A stretch of DNA of 64,000 nucleotides, taken from contig NZ_KB911588.1 in assembly GCF_000383615.1 (NCBI RefSeq), positions 1-64,000 on the forward strand, in the 5' to 3' direction. The notes below the pieces were generated by a model that worked only from the letters and a program-made list of their open reading frames with translations, ran no database searches and was not told where the DNA came from. Positions 23,660-31,482 of the stretch are shown piece after piece (the first letter of the stretch is position 1; each line of letters opens with the position of its first letter). This DNA comes from Streptomyces canus 299MFChir4.1 (GTDB lineage: Bacteria; Actinomycetota; Actinomycetes; Streptomycetales; Streptomycetaceae). The position numbers and the translations under genes were made by a program.

Positions 23660-24739
23660 ATGCGCAGCATCGGCGAGACGGCCCGCGACAGCGGACTGGG
23701 CGTGAGCGCCCTGCGGTTCTACGACCGTGCCGGTGTGCTCGTGCCGGCCTGGGTGGATCCGGTGAGCGGCTACCGCTGGTACGAACCCGCGCAGCTGGAG
23801 GAGGCCCGGCTGCTGGCCCGGCTGCGCCGGGCCGGGATGCCGCTGGCGGACATCCGGCTGGTGCTGGCCAGTTGGTCCGGCACGGACACCGATCTGGTCC
23901 GGAAACTGCTCACGGCCCATCTTCGCCGCCTCGAATCGGGGCTGTCCGATGCCCGCAGTGAGTTCTCCGCACTCCGAGCCCTACTCGATCAACGGGAGAA
24001 CCTCATGACTTCGCTCCGCACCGCCACCGTCCGGCTGACCGTCGGCGCGCCCGAGCTGGCGGCCGCGCTGGACACCGTCCGTTTCGCGGTGAGCACCGAC
24101 CCTGAACTGCCCATGCTGGGCGGGGTCCTGTTCGACATCGAGGGTGAGGACCTCCATCTCGTGGCCACCGACCGGTACCGCCTGGCCGTGGCGCGGACCG
24201 CCGTCGACGGACACGACGGGTACGACGGGAGGCGGGTACAGGTCATCGTCCCCACCCCGCTCGCCGACGCGATGCGGGCGCTGCTGCACGGCGAGGGGCC
24301 CGTGCGGTTCTCCCTCGACGGTGACCGCGTGACCCTGGAGGCCGGGGACGGGCAGGCCGCCGGTCGGTGCCTCGACCACGACTTCCCCGACTACCGCCGT
24401 CTCCTGCCCCAGGCCGGTGACCGCCGGGCCCTCGTCGAGGTCGCGGACTTCCGCAGGGCCCTGGAGACGGGTCCCGTCCGCAGCGACGAGACCGGAACGC
24501 ATGACCTGAGCGTGCTCAGGGTGGAGGACGACGGCACGGTGACCGTCTGCGCCGACGGCGACGCCGGTGATCAGGGCCGCGTCGCGGTCAACCGCGGGTT
24601 CCTGCTGGACGCGCTGGCCGCCGCGGGCCGGGACCGGCTGGTGCTGGAGCTCACCGCCCCGACGGCGCCGATCGCGATCCGCCGGCCCGACGACGAGGGG
24701 GGCTTCTCGGTCCTGATGCCGGTCCGCCTGCAGGACTGA
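23660..24739 (+). CDS. MerR regulator fused to DNA sliding-clamp (DnaN-like) domains
   Basis: 359-residue two-part protein. Residues 1-70 are a MerR winged helix (IGETARDSGLGVSALRFYDR, then YRWYEPAQLEEARLLARLR) with a dimerisation coiled coil to about 115. Residues 120-359 match two domains of the DNA polymerase III beta clamp: LPMLGGVLFDIEGEDLHLVA with TDRYRLAVAR and the hallmark FPDYRRLLP at 243-251, then a last domain ending in SVLMPVRL, almost the same as the C-terminus of true beta clamps. Only two of three clamp domains are present. I chose the ATG at 23660 with GGAG 7 nt upstream; a GTG at 23648 is possible. A MerR-type promoter precedes it. The real dnaN lies elsewhere near oriC. The function is unknown; the clamp part may sense or bind DNA or polymerase-type peptides. 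Confidence 0.9.
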   Translation: MRSIGETARDSGLGVSALRFYDRAGVLVPAWVDPVSGYRWYEPAQLEEARLLARLRRAGMPLADIRLVLASWSGTDTDLVRKLLTAHLRRLESGLSDARSEFSALRALLDQRENLMTSLRTATVRLTVGAPELAAALDTVRFAVSTDPELPMLGGVLFDIEGEDLHLVATDRYRLAVARTAVDGHDGYDGRRVQVIVPTPLADAMRALLHGEGPVRFSLDGDRVTLEAGDGQAAGRCLDHDFPDYRRLLPQAGDRRALVEVADFRRALETGPVRSDETGTHDLSVLRVEDDGTVTVCADGDAGDQGRVAVNRGFLLDALAAAGRDRLVLELTAPTAPIAIRRPDDEGGFSVLMPVRLQD

Positions 24740-24769
24740 CACCCGGCCGGCAGAAGGGCCGCACACGCC

Positions 24770-25435
24770 CTACCCCGGCGTCACCAGCCGCGCCTCGTAC
24801 GCGAACACCGCGGCCTGGGTGCGGTCCCGCAGGCCCAGTTTCACCAGGATGCGGCTGACATGGGTCTTGATCGTCGACTCGGCCACCAGCAGGCGCTCGG
24901 CCATCTCCTGGTTCGACAGGCCCTGGGCGATGAGGATCAGTACCTCCGTCTCGCGGTCGGTGAGGTCGCCGTAGGCCGTGTGGGCCGAGGCCATGAGTCT
25001 CGGGGACTCGGAGAGTTTGGAGAACTCCGTGATCAGCCGCCTGGTGACCGAGGGGGCCAGCAGCGCCTCACCGGAGGCCACCACCCGTACCCCCTCGGCG
25101 AGTTGACGGGCCGAGGCGTCCTTGAGGAGGAAGCCCGAGGCTCCCGCGCGCAGGGCCTGGTACACGTACTCGTCGAGGTCGAAGGTCGTCAGGACCAGGA
25201 CCTTCGCGGTGCCGTCGGACGCGACGATCTCCCTGGTCGCCTCGATGCCGTTCAGCTCCGGCATCCGGATGTCCATCAGGACCACGTCGGGGGCGAGTTC
25301 ACGGACCCGGTCCACCGCCTCGCGGCCGTTGACGGCCTCACCGACCACCTCGATGTCCGGCATCGCGTTCAGCAGCACCGAGAAGCCCTCGCGGACCATC
25401 ATCTGGTCGTCCGCGACCAGGACCCGGATCGTCAT
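24770..25435 (-). CDS. NarL/LuxR-type response regulator
   Basis: 221-residue regulator paired with the kinase encoded immediately upstream on the minus strand. Receiver motifs: VADDQMMVREGF, phosphoacceptor Asp in VVLMDIRMPELNG (about 54), VLVLTTFDLDEYV, and Lys in SGFLLKDASA. The C-terminal LuxR HTH contains LTDRETEVLILIAQGLSNQE and VAESTIKTHVSRILVKLG. The ATG at 25435 overlaps the kinase stop (ATGA). It is convergent with the MerR-clamp gene across a 30-bp gap with no clear terminator. Confidence 0.97.
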   Translation of the reverse strand: MTIRVLVADDQMMVREGFSVLLNAMPDIEVVGEAVNGREAVDRVRELAPDVVLMDIRMPELNGIEATREIVASDGTAKVLVLTTFDLDEYVYQALRAGASGFLLKDASARQLAEGVRVVASGEALLAPSVTRRLITEFSKLSESPRLMASAHTAYGDLTDRETEVLILIAQGLSNQEMAERLLVAESTIKTHVSRILVKLGLRDRTQAAVFAYEARLVTPG

Positions 25436-26793
25436 GCCCCACCCTCGTCCCTGAGCGGCTCCGGCAGCGGCACCGGCAGGAACACCGCCACCTCGTACCC
25501 TCCCTCGTCCGTCGGGCCCGCCGTCATCTCGCCGTTCAGCATGGAGACCCGCTCCCGCATACCGGTGATGCCGTGCCCCGCTCCGGGCGAGGGCTTCAGC
25601 AGCGACAGCTCGGGCCGCGGGCCGTTGACCACACGCAGGCCCAACCCGCCCAGGACGTATCCGATCTCGACCCGCGCGCTCGCCCCAGGCGCGTGGCGCA
25701 GGGTGTTGCTCAGTGCCTCCTGGACGATCCGGTACGCCGACAGCTCGACGCCCTGCGGGAGTTCGCGGACCGCCCCGGTGACCGCCTTGTCGACGCTCAG
25801 ACCCGTTCCCCGCACATTGTCGAGGAGGCCGTCGAGGTCGGCGAGGGTGGGCTGCGGGGCGTCCGGCGCCTCGTAGTCCTCGGCGCGGACCACGCCCAGG
25901 ACCCGGCGCAGTTCGGTGAGGGCCGCCACCGCGTTCTCCCGGATGGTGGCGAACGCCTTCTCCAGCTCGGGCGGCGGGTTCTCCACCCGGTAGGGGGCCG
26001 CCTCCGCCTGGATGGCGACGACCGACATGTGGTGGGCGACCACGTCGTGCAGCTCGCGGGCGATGGTCGTGCGCTCCTCCAGCAGGGTGCGGCGGGAGCG
26101 CTCGTGGGCGGTCACCGTCTGCTGGGCGGTCACCGTCCGCTGGGCGTCCCGGCGTATGTGCCAGACCGTCACGGCGAGCAGGGACAGGGCGGAGACGAAC
26201 AGCAGCTCCACCGTGTTGGAGCGGTGGTAGTGCGTGCCGGCGGCGGCCTGCCACGCAAGGCCGTAAGCACCGGTCAGCAGCCACATCCACGCCGCCGCAC
26301 GCGGTCTGGTGCGCGCCGCGACCACGGTGAGCACCACGAGGTGACAGACGAAGCCGCCCGCCAGCCACGGCCAGCTGCCGTCCCAGGCGTCCACCGCCGG
26401 GTAGGCCATCGCGGTGGCGACCAACGACGCCCAGAAGGCCATGACCGGCCGCACCATGGTCAGCAGGACCGGGGTCAGGGCGAGCAGGCCGATGAGGACA
26501 TTGGTGCCGCCACCGCGGTCGTTGCGGTTCGCGCCGATGATCATCGCGAGCAGGCCGGCCGCCGTGATCAGCACGTGGGGCGTCCAGACCGCGTACTCCC
26601 GCAGCCGGCCGGACAGTACGCGGGAGAGCCCTCTGTCGACGGACGTCGGAGGCAGGGGACGGTAGGCGAGGAGATCACTGATCAGGTCCTGCCGCAGGCC
26701 GCGCAGGGCGCCCACGGCGGCCTTGAACTCCGGGCTGCGGGGCCTGTGCGCGTCGGACTGCCCGCCGCTGCCCACGCCGTGCGGGATGGTCAT
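25432..26793 (-). CDS. NarL-type sensor histidine kinase
   Basis: 453-residue membrane kinase. A cytoplasmic N-terminal segment (about 1-75) precedes several transmembrane helices (about 75-210). The HisKA_3 helix has LEERTTIARELHDVVAHHMS with the phosphoacceptor His, and the ATPase domain has AYRIVQEALSNTLRHAPGA, VVNGPRPEL and GHGITGMRERVSMLNG. The NGPRPEL stretch replaces the usual DNG(X)G motif and may weaken ATP binding. The start is uncertain: ATG 26793, GTG 26817 and TTG 26823 are all in frame with weak RBSs. It forms an operon with the response regulator by an ATGA overlap. Confidence 0.93.
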   Translation of the reverse strand: MTIPHGVGSGGQSDAHRPRSPEFKAAVGALRGLRQDLISDLLAYRPLPPTSVDRGLSRVLSGRLREYAVWTPHVLITAAGLLAMIIGANRNDRGGGTNVLIGLLALTPVLLTMVRPVMAFWASLVATAMAYPAVDAWDGSWPWLAGGFVCHLVVLTVVAARTRPRAAAWMWLLTGAYGLAWQAAAGTHYHRSNTVELLFVSALSLLAVTVWHIRRDAQRTVTAQQTVTAHERSRRTLLEERTTIARELHDVVAHHMSVVAIQAEAAPYRVENPPPELEKAFATIRENAVAALTELRRVLGVVRAEDYEAPDAPQPTLADLDGLLDNVRGTGLSVDKAVTGAVRELPQGVELSAYRIVQEALSNTLRHAPGASARVEIGYVLGGLGLRVVNGPRPELSLLKPSPGAGHGITGMRERVSMLNGEMTAGPTDEGGYEVAVFLPVPLPEPLRDEGGA

Positions 26794-26936
26794 GTGCGTC
26801 TCGGTCGTATCGGTCACAGGCAAAACGGTAGGTGGGGGCCCAGGTCCCCGTCGTCACCAGTGAGACGGGTCCTTCGGCGTCCCTCTCAGGTACTACGGGT
26901 ATGACCGGGCAGCAGGGCGGAGCCCCGCGACCGACC

Positions 26937-27866
26937 TCACCACGCCAGCTGCGCGATCTCCTCCGCCACCACCGCGCACGCGTCCGCCGCCGGGTCGATC
27001 AGGGGGAAGTGGCCGACGTCCTCCAGCAGGGTCAGGCCCACCACCTCGCCCGCCTTGGCCGCCGCGTCCGCGTACGCCTCGGCGACCGCCTCCGGGACGA
27101 CCGTGTCGGTGCGGCCCTGGACGAGGGTGGTCGCGATGCCGGTGGGCAGCAGCAGTGCCGGGTCGGCGTACGGCACGCGCGCGGTGAACCCCTCGGCTCC
27201 GCCCAGGAGTTGACGGCACGCCCCGCCGCACACGTCCAGCTTGTCGGCGGCCGCGAAGTCGGCGATCGGGGCGAGGGCGACGACCCCGCGCAGGGGTGCC
27301 GGCCGGTCGATGCGCCACGCGGCGTCGGCCGGGAGGAGGTGCCGGGCCGCGGCCCACAGAGCGAGGTGGCCGCCCGCGGAGTGACCGGTGACCACCATGC
27401 GGCGCGGGTCGGCCTGCGGAAGGAACTCCCGCACGAGCGCGGGCAGCGCGTCCATCGCGGCGGCCACGTCGTCGAAGGTCTCGGGCCAGCGCCCGGCCAC
27501 CGGCCCGGCGCCCCCCGCGGTGCCTCCGGCCGCGGCGCCCTGCGCGGGGAGGGAGACCCCGCCCCGGCGGTACTCCACGTTGGCCACCGCAAATCCCCGA
27601 CGGGCCAGGAAGTCCGCGAACGGTGTCACATGCCGCCGGTCGTACGGTGCCCGCCACGCCCCGCCGTGCAGGACGACGACCAGCGGCGCGAGACCGCCTC
27701 CGGGAGACACCGCCACGCGCGGGGCGTAGAAGTCGATCACCTGGTCGGGGTCGTCGCCGTACGCCGCGACGGCGTCGGGGTCGACCGCCGGGTGCGAGAA
27801 GGCGGACTCCTCCTCGGCCGCGGCACGGGCTTCCGCGGCGGCACGGGCTACGGCGTCGTCCGGCAT
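26937..27866 (-). CDS. kynB: alpha/beta hydrolase, probable kynurenine formamidase
   Basis: 309-residue alpha/beta hydrolase with the HGGXW oxyanion motif (VVVLHGGAWRAPYDRRH), nucleophile elbow TGHSAGGHLALW, acid in VQGRTDTVVP and catalytic His in LLEDVGHFPLIDP. HGGXW-type hydrolases include arylformamidases that convert N-formylkynurenine to kynurenine, and this gene lies 0.85 kb from kynU and kynA, whose products act just before and after. From memory, a formamidase gene adjoins kynU and kynA in S. coelicolor. The start ATG 27866 has GAGAGGTTGGAG upstream. The gene symbol is an inference from context and motif. It is divergent from a TetR gene. Confidence 0.78.
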   Translation of the reverse strand: MPDDAVARAAAEARAAAEEESAFSHPAVDPDAVAAYGDDPDQVIDFYAPRVAVSPGGGLAPLVVVLHGGAWRAPYDRRHVTPFADFLARRGFAVANVEYRRGGVSLPAQGAAAGGTAGGAGPVAGRWPETFDDVAAAMDALPALVREFLPQADPRRMVVTGHSAGGHLALWAAARHLLPADAAWRIDRPAPLRGVVALAPIADFAAADKLDVCGGACRQLLGGAEGFTARVPYADPALLLPTGIATTLVQGRTDTVVPEAVAEAYADAAAKAGEVVGLTLLEDVGHFPLIDPAADACAVVAEEIAQLAW

Positions 27867-28073
27867 ACTCCAACCTCTCAGTGACGTAACGGATCTGACG
27901 GACCGTGAAAGCATCCTGGAAGAGAATTCGGCCGTTGGCCGGGACGGTATCAGGCCCATGACGTGCGCGGACACGGGCATGTCACGCTCGGTGAGGGGTA
28001 AACGGTTCTGCTGTTTCGTTACGCTGGCGAGGTGTCCGCCCCTGCGGACACCGAGCGCACCGAGGAGTCCGAC

Positions 28074-28700
28074 ATGTCCGCCGAACCCGGCACCGTCCGT
28101 CCCGGAGGGCGTACCGCGCGTGTCCGTACGGCCGTGCTGCGGGCTGCCGGGGACGTGCTCGCCGAGCAGGGCTTCGACCGCCTCGACCTCGCCGAGGTCG
28201 CCCGGCGCGCGGAGGTCGGCAAGACGACCGTGTACCGGCGGTGGGGGACGGTCACCGCGCTGGTCGCCGACCTGCTCGCCGACATGGCCGAGCAGTCGCT
28301 GCCCCGCACCCGCACCGGCGCGGTCCGCGACGACCTGCGGGCCAACGCCCTGCTGGTCCAGCGGACGCTCGCCGATCCCCGCCAGGGCGCGCTGTTCCGC
28401 GCGGTCATCGCCGCGGCGGCCTGCGACCCGCGTACGGCCGAGGCGCTGCGGCACTTCTACGACGTACGGATCGCCGAGTGGGCCCCGTGCGTGAGCGAGG
28501 GCGTCGCGCGCGGGGAGCTCCCCGCGGGCACGGACCCGGCGACCGTCGTACGGGCGGTCTCGGCCCCCCTTTACTACGGCCTGCTCACCACCGGAACGGC
28601 CCCCGACCCGGCCGCCGCCGAACGCGCGGCGGACGCGGCGGTCGCCGCGGCGAAGGCCGGGGTGTACGTCACTCCGGCCACCCCGGCCACTCCAGCCTGA
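28074..28700 (+). CDS. TetR-family transcriptional regulator
   Basis: 208-residue repressor. The HTH (about residues 20-60) reads LRAAGDVLAEQGFDRLDLAE and VGKTTVYRRWGTVTALV; the C-terminal region (about 75-205) is a ligand-binding domain of the TetR_C type ending in an Ala-rich tail (AAVAAAKAGVYVTPATP). The ATG at 28074 has GAGGAG 6 nt upstream and is preferred over an in-frame GTG at 28032. It lies inside the kyn gene group, divergent from the formamidase-like gene and convergent with kynU (16 bp apart), so it may control tryptophan catabolism, perhaps sensing a kynurenine-pathway intermediate. That role is inference. Confidence 0.9.
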   Translation: MSAEPGTVRPGGRTARVRTAVLRAAGDVLAEQGFDRLDLAEVARRAEVGKTTVYRRWGTVTALVADLLADMAEQSLPRTRTGAVRDDLRANALLVQRTLADPRQGALFRAVIAAAACDPRTAEALRHFYDVRIAEWAPCVSEGVARGELPAGTDPATVVRAVSAPLYYGLLTTGTAPDPAAAERAADAAVAAAKAGVYVTPATPATPA

Positions 28701-28716
28701 CACCACGCCGAGCCGG

Positions 28717-29913
28717 TCAGCCGGAGAGCGTCTCCCCCAGCACCCGCGCCGCCCGCTCCACGTCCGCGAACCCGACGTACAGCGGCGTGAAACCGAACCG
28801 CAGCACGTCCGGGTGCCGGAAGTCGCCCACCACACCCCGCTCGATGAGCCGCTTCATCACCTCGCCCGCGTCCTCGCAGCGCAGCGCGACCTGGCTGCCC
28901 CGCTCCCGGTGCGCCGGGGGGGTCACACACTCGACGCGCCCCTCCTCGACGTACGACGAGACGCACTCCAGGAAGAAGTCCGTCAGGGCGATCGACTTGG
29001 CGCGCACCGCCTCGACCGACACCCCGTCCCAGACCTCAAGCGCCGCCTCCAGGGCGAGCATGGAGAGGATGTCCGGTGTGCCGACGCGGCCTCGCAGCGC
29101 GCCCTCGGCCGGGGCGTAGGACGGACTCATGCCGAACGGGTCGGCGTGCGAGGTCCAGCCCGGCAGCGGGGAGTCGAAGCGGTCCTGGTGCTCGCGGCGC
29201 ACATAGAGGTACGCCGGTGAACCGGGGCCGCCGTTCAGGTACTTGTAGGTGCAGCCGACCGCGAGGTCGACGCCGTGCGCGTCGAGACCGACCGGCAGGG
29301 CGCCCGCGCTGTGGCACAGGTCCCAGACCGAGACCGCGCCCGCCGCGTGCACGGCGGCCGTGAGCCCGGGCAGGTCGTGCAGGCGCCCGGTGCGGTAGTC
29401 GACGTGGTTGAGCAGGACGGCCGCCGTCCGGTCGCTCAGCACGCCCGGCACCTCGGCCGGGGTCACCGCCCGCAGGGTGCAGCCGGTCATCCGGGCCGCG
29501 GACTCGGCGATGTACCCGTCCGTGGGGAAGGTGGTCGCGTCGACGACCACCTCGTCACGGCCGGAGTCCGGACCGCCCACGAGCCGCACCGCTCCCACAA
29601 GTGCCTTGAAGACATTGACACTTGTCGAGTCGCCGACCACGATCTGCCCGGCCGCGGCCCCGACCAGCGGGGCGATCCGGTCGCCGATCCGCTCGGGGGC
29701 GCTCCACCAGCCGCTCTCGTCCCAGGACCTGATCCGCAAGGACCCCCACTGACGGCGTACGACGTCCTCGACGCGCCCCGGGACGGCGGCCGGGAGGGCA
29801 CCCAGCGAGTTGCCGTCGAGGTAGACCACCTCGTCGAGGACGAACTGCGAGCGCAGGCCCGCCAGTTCGTCACCGGCGTCCAACTCCTGTGCCTTGAAAG
29901 CGAGTTCAGACAT
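28717..29913 (-). CDS. kynU: kynureninase
   Basis: 398-residue PLP enzyme that cleaves kynurenine to anthranilate and alanine. Landmarks: VYLDGNSLGALP at the N-terminus, GDSTSVNVFKALVGAVRL (phosphate-binding region), LLNHVDYRTGRLHDLPGLTA, SVWDLCHSAGALPVGLDAHG (Asp pairing the PLP ring), and VGCTYKYLNGGPGSPAYLYV with the Schiff-base Lys. The length is typical of bacterial KynU. The start ATG overlaps the kynA stop by 8 nt (ATGTCTGA), so kynA and kynU are translated together. Confidence 0.98.
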   Translation of the reverse strand: MSELAFKAQELDAGDELAGLRSQFVLDEVVYLDGNSLGALPAAVPGRVEDVVRRQWGSLRIRSWDESGWWSAPERIGDRIAPLVGAAAGQIVVGDSTSVNVFKALVGAVRLVGGPDSGRDEVVVDATTFPTDGYIAESAARMTGCTLRAVTPAEVPGVLSDRTAAVLLNHVDYRTGRLHDLPGLTAAVHAAGAVSVWDLCHSAGALPVGLDAHGVDLAVGCTYKYLNGGPGSPAYLYVRREHQDRFDSPLPGWTSHADPFGMSPSYAPAEGALRGRVGTPDILSMLALEAALEVWDGVSVEAVRAKSIALTDFFLECVSSYVEEGRVECVTPPAHRERGSQVALRCEDAGEVMKRLIERGVVGDFRHPDVLRFGFTPLYVGFADVERAARVLGETLSG

Positions 29914-30748
29914 GAGACCGCGCCGTCCACAGCTCCGGGAACACGTTCTTCCGCGCGCGCTTCTCCAGCCAGGCCACCCCGGCGGAGCCGCCCGTGCCGG
30001 CCTTGGAGCCCATCGCACGGCGGGTGGCGACGAGATGGTCGTTGCGCCAGCGCCACACCAGCTCGGCGACATCCGTCAACGCCTCGCCCAGGCGGGCGAG
30101 TTCGTCGTTCTCGGGGCCGGAGTAGAGGGCCGTCCAGGCGGCCTCGACCTCCTCCGACGGCTCGTAGCGGAGCGAGACGTCACGGTCGAGCACCGCCGCC
30201 GGGATCGCGTGCCCGCGCCGCGCGAGCAGCCGCAGCACCTCGTCGTACAGGCTCGGCTCGTGCAGCGCCTTCTCCAGCTCGGCGTGGACACGGGGCGCGC
30301 CCCGGTGCGGGACGAGCATCGACGCGGACTTGTCGCCGAGCAGGAACTCCATGCGCCGGTACATCGCCGACTGGAAACCGGAGCCCTCGCCGAGCGCCGA
30401 GCGGTAGGAGTTGAACTGCGCGGGGGTCAGCTGGCCGAGCGGCTTCCAGGAGGCGGTCAGCGCCTCCAGCTCCCGGACGGACCGCTTCAGCGCGGCAACG
30501 GCCGTGGGCACGTCGTCGGAGCGCAGCGCGGCGGCCGCGGTCTCCCACTCGTGCACGATGACGGTGAACCACAGCTCCATGACCTGGGTCGTGACCAGGA
30601 AGACCATCTCTCCGGGATCGTCGGAGAGGGTGTGCTGGAGGTGGGTGAGCACGTCCGCCTTGACGTAGTCCTCGTACGGCGTCGTGCCCTGGAAGTCGAG
30701 ATGCGGGGTCTCCGGCTCCTGGGATTCCTGAGCCTCATGGGACGGCAT
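29906..30748 (-). CDS. kynA: tryptophan 2,3-dioxygenase
   Basis: 280-residue heme enzyme that opens the indole ring of L-tryptophan to N-formylkynurenine. Family landmarks: TPYEDYVKADVL, FLVTTQVMELWFTVIVHEW, LEALTASWKPLGQLTPAQF, LGEGSGFQSAMYRRMEFLLG and the C-terminal RNDHLVATRRAMGSKAGTGG with the proximal heme His at about 238. In characterised enzymes the segment before QxxELW has a distal His; here it is Thr-Thr (residues 53-54). The start ATG 30748 has AGGAG 7 nt upstream. It is the first gene of a kynA-kynU operon. No kynurenine 3-monooxygenase is visible, so the pathway ends at anthranilate. Confidence 0.96.
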   Translation of the reverse strand: MPSHEAQESQEPETPHLDFQGTTPYEDYVKADVLTHLQHTLSDDPGEMVFLVTTQVMELWFTVIVHEWETAAAALRSDDVPTAVAALKRSVRELEALTASWKPLGQLTPAQFNSYRSALGEGSGFQSAMYRRMEFLLGDKSASMLVPHRGAPRVHAELEKALHEPSLYDEVLRLLARRGHAIPAAVLDRDVSLRYEPSEEVEAAWTALYSGPENDELARLGEALTDVAELVWRWRNDHLVATRRAMGSKAGTGGSAGVAWLEKRARKNVFPELWTARSHV

Positions 30749-30854
30749 CGCTGTCTCCTGATGTGTACTCCGGGTAGCGGTCCGCCCTGCCGTTACCGAC
30801 ACGGGGCCCCGGTCCCCGCCGGGCATCCTCTTCCATGCTCCCCGCAAAAGGCAA

Positions 30855-30880
30855 GGCCCGCCTGATCACACAGGCGGGCC
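30855..30880 (-). terminator. DUF3151 gene terminator
   Basis: GGCCCGCCTG (30855-30864), loop ATCACA, CAGGCGGGCC (30871-30880), a perfect 10-bp stem. On the minus strand it is followed by TTGCCTTTTG, a short U-rich tract. It lies 17 bp after the DUF3151 stop. Confidence 0.85.
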
Positions 30881-30897
30881 CGGAAGGCGGTGACCGC

Positions 30898-31311
30898 TCA
30901 GCCCAGCGTCTCGGCCGCAGTGAGCGAGGAGTCCTTCAAAAACTGCGTGCAGCGCTCGTACTCCGCCTGCTCGCCGATGGCTCCGGCGGCGCGGGCGAGG
31001 CCGTGCAGGGCGCGCAGGAAGCCGCGGTTCGGCTCGTGCTCCCACGGGACCGGCCCGTGGCCCTTCCAGCCGTTGCGGCGCAGCGAGTCCAGGCCGCGGT
31101 GGTAGCCCGTACGGGCATAGGCGTACGACTCCACGACGCTGCCCCGCTCGAACGCCTCGTCGGCCAGCTGGGCCCAGGCCAGGGAGGAGGTGGGGTACTT
31201 CGCGGCGACATCCGCGGGGGCGGTGCCGTTCGCCAGGAGCTCACGGGGCTCCGGGTCGTCGGGGAGGTGGGTCGGGGGCGGGCCCCCCAGGAGGTTCTCG
31301 TGAATCGACAT
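30898..31311 (-). CDS. DUF3151 family protein
   Basis: 137-residue cytoplasmic protein of the actinobacterial DUF3151 family, function unknown. Recognisable family features are MSIHENLLGGPPPTHLPDDP at the N-terminus, a tetratricopeptide-like helical stretch (SSLAWAQLADEAFERGSVVE, then YAYARTGYHRGLDSLRRNGW) and a C-terminal helical region ending CTQFLKDSSLTAAETLG. The ATG at 31311 was chosen for conservation of the N-terminus. It is followed by a strong terminator, so it is transcribed separately from kynAU. Confidence 0.88.
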   Translation of the reverse strand: MSIHENLLGGPPPTHLPDDPEPRELLANGTAPADVAAKYPTSSLAWAQLADEAFERGSVVESYAYARTGYHRGLDSLRRNGWKGHGPVPWEHEPNRGFLRALHGLARAAGAIGEQAEYERCTQFLKDSSLTAAETLG

Positions 31312-31362
31312 GGGTCCAGTTTCCCTCGCCTCAGGGTGTGTCGTTGTCCGCGGGTCCGTCGT

Positions 31363-31462
31363 GGCTGGTCGCGCAGTTCCCCGCGCCCCTAAAAACGGTG
31401 GGCACAGCCGAGCAGCCCTGGACTGCACCTAGTCAGGGGCGCGGGGAACCGCGCGACCAGCC
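31363..31462. repeat. long inverted repeat of Streptomyces intergenic type
   Basis: Left arm 31363-31390 (contains GTTCCCCGCGCCCCT) and right arm 31435-31462 (contains AGGGGCGCGGGGAAC) are 28 nt each and complementary with one mismatch, around a 44-bp spacer. The arm sequence is one I recall as a frequent intergenic repeat in Streptomyces chromosomes. It lies between the DUF3151 start and the MFS gene end, where it could work as a terminator or a REP-like element. Confidence 0.85.
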
Positions 31463-31482
31463 CCCACCGACGCGCAGCGGGC

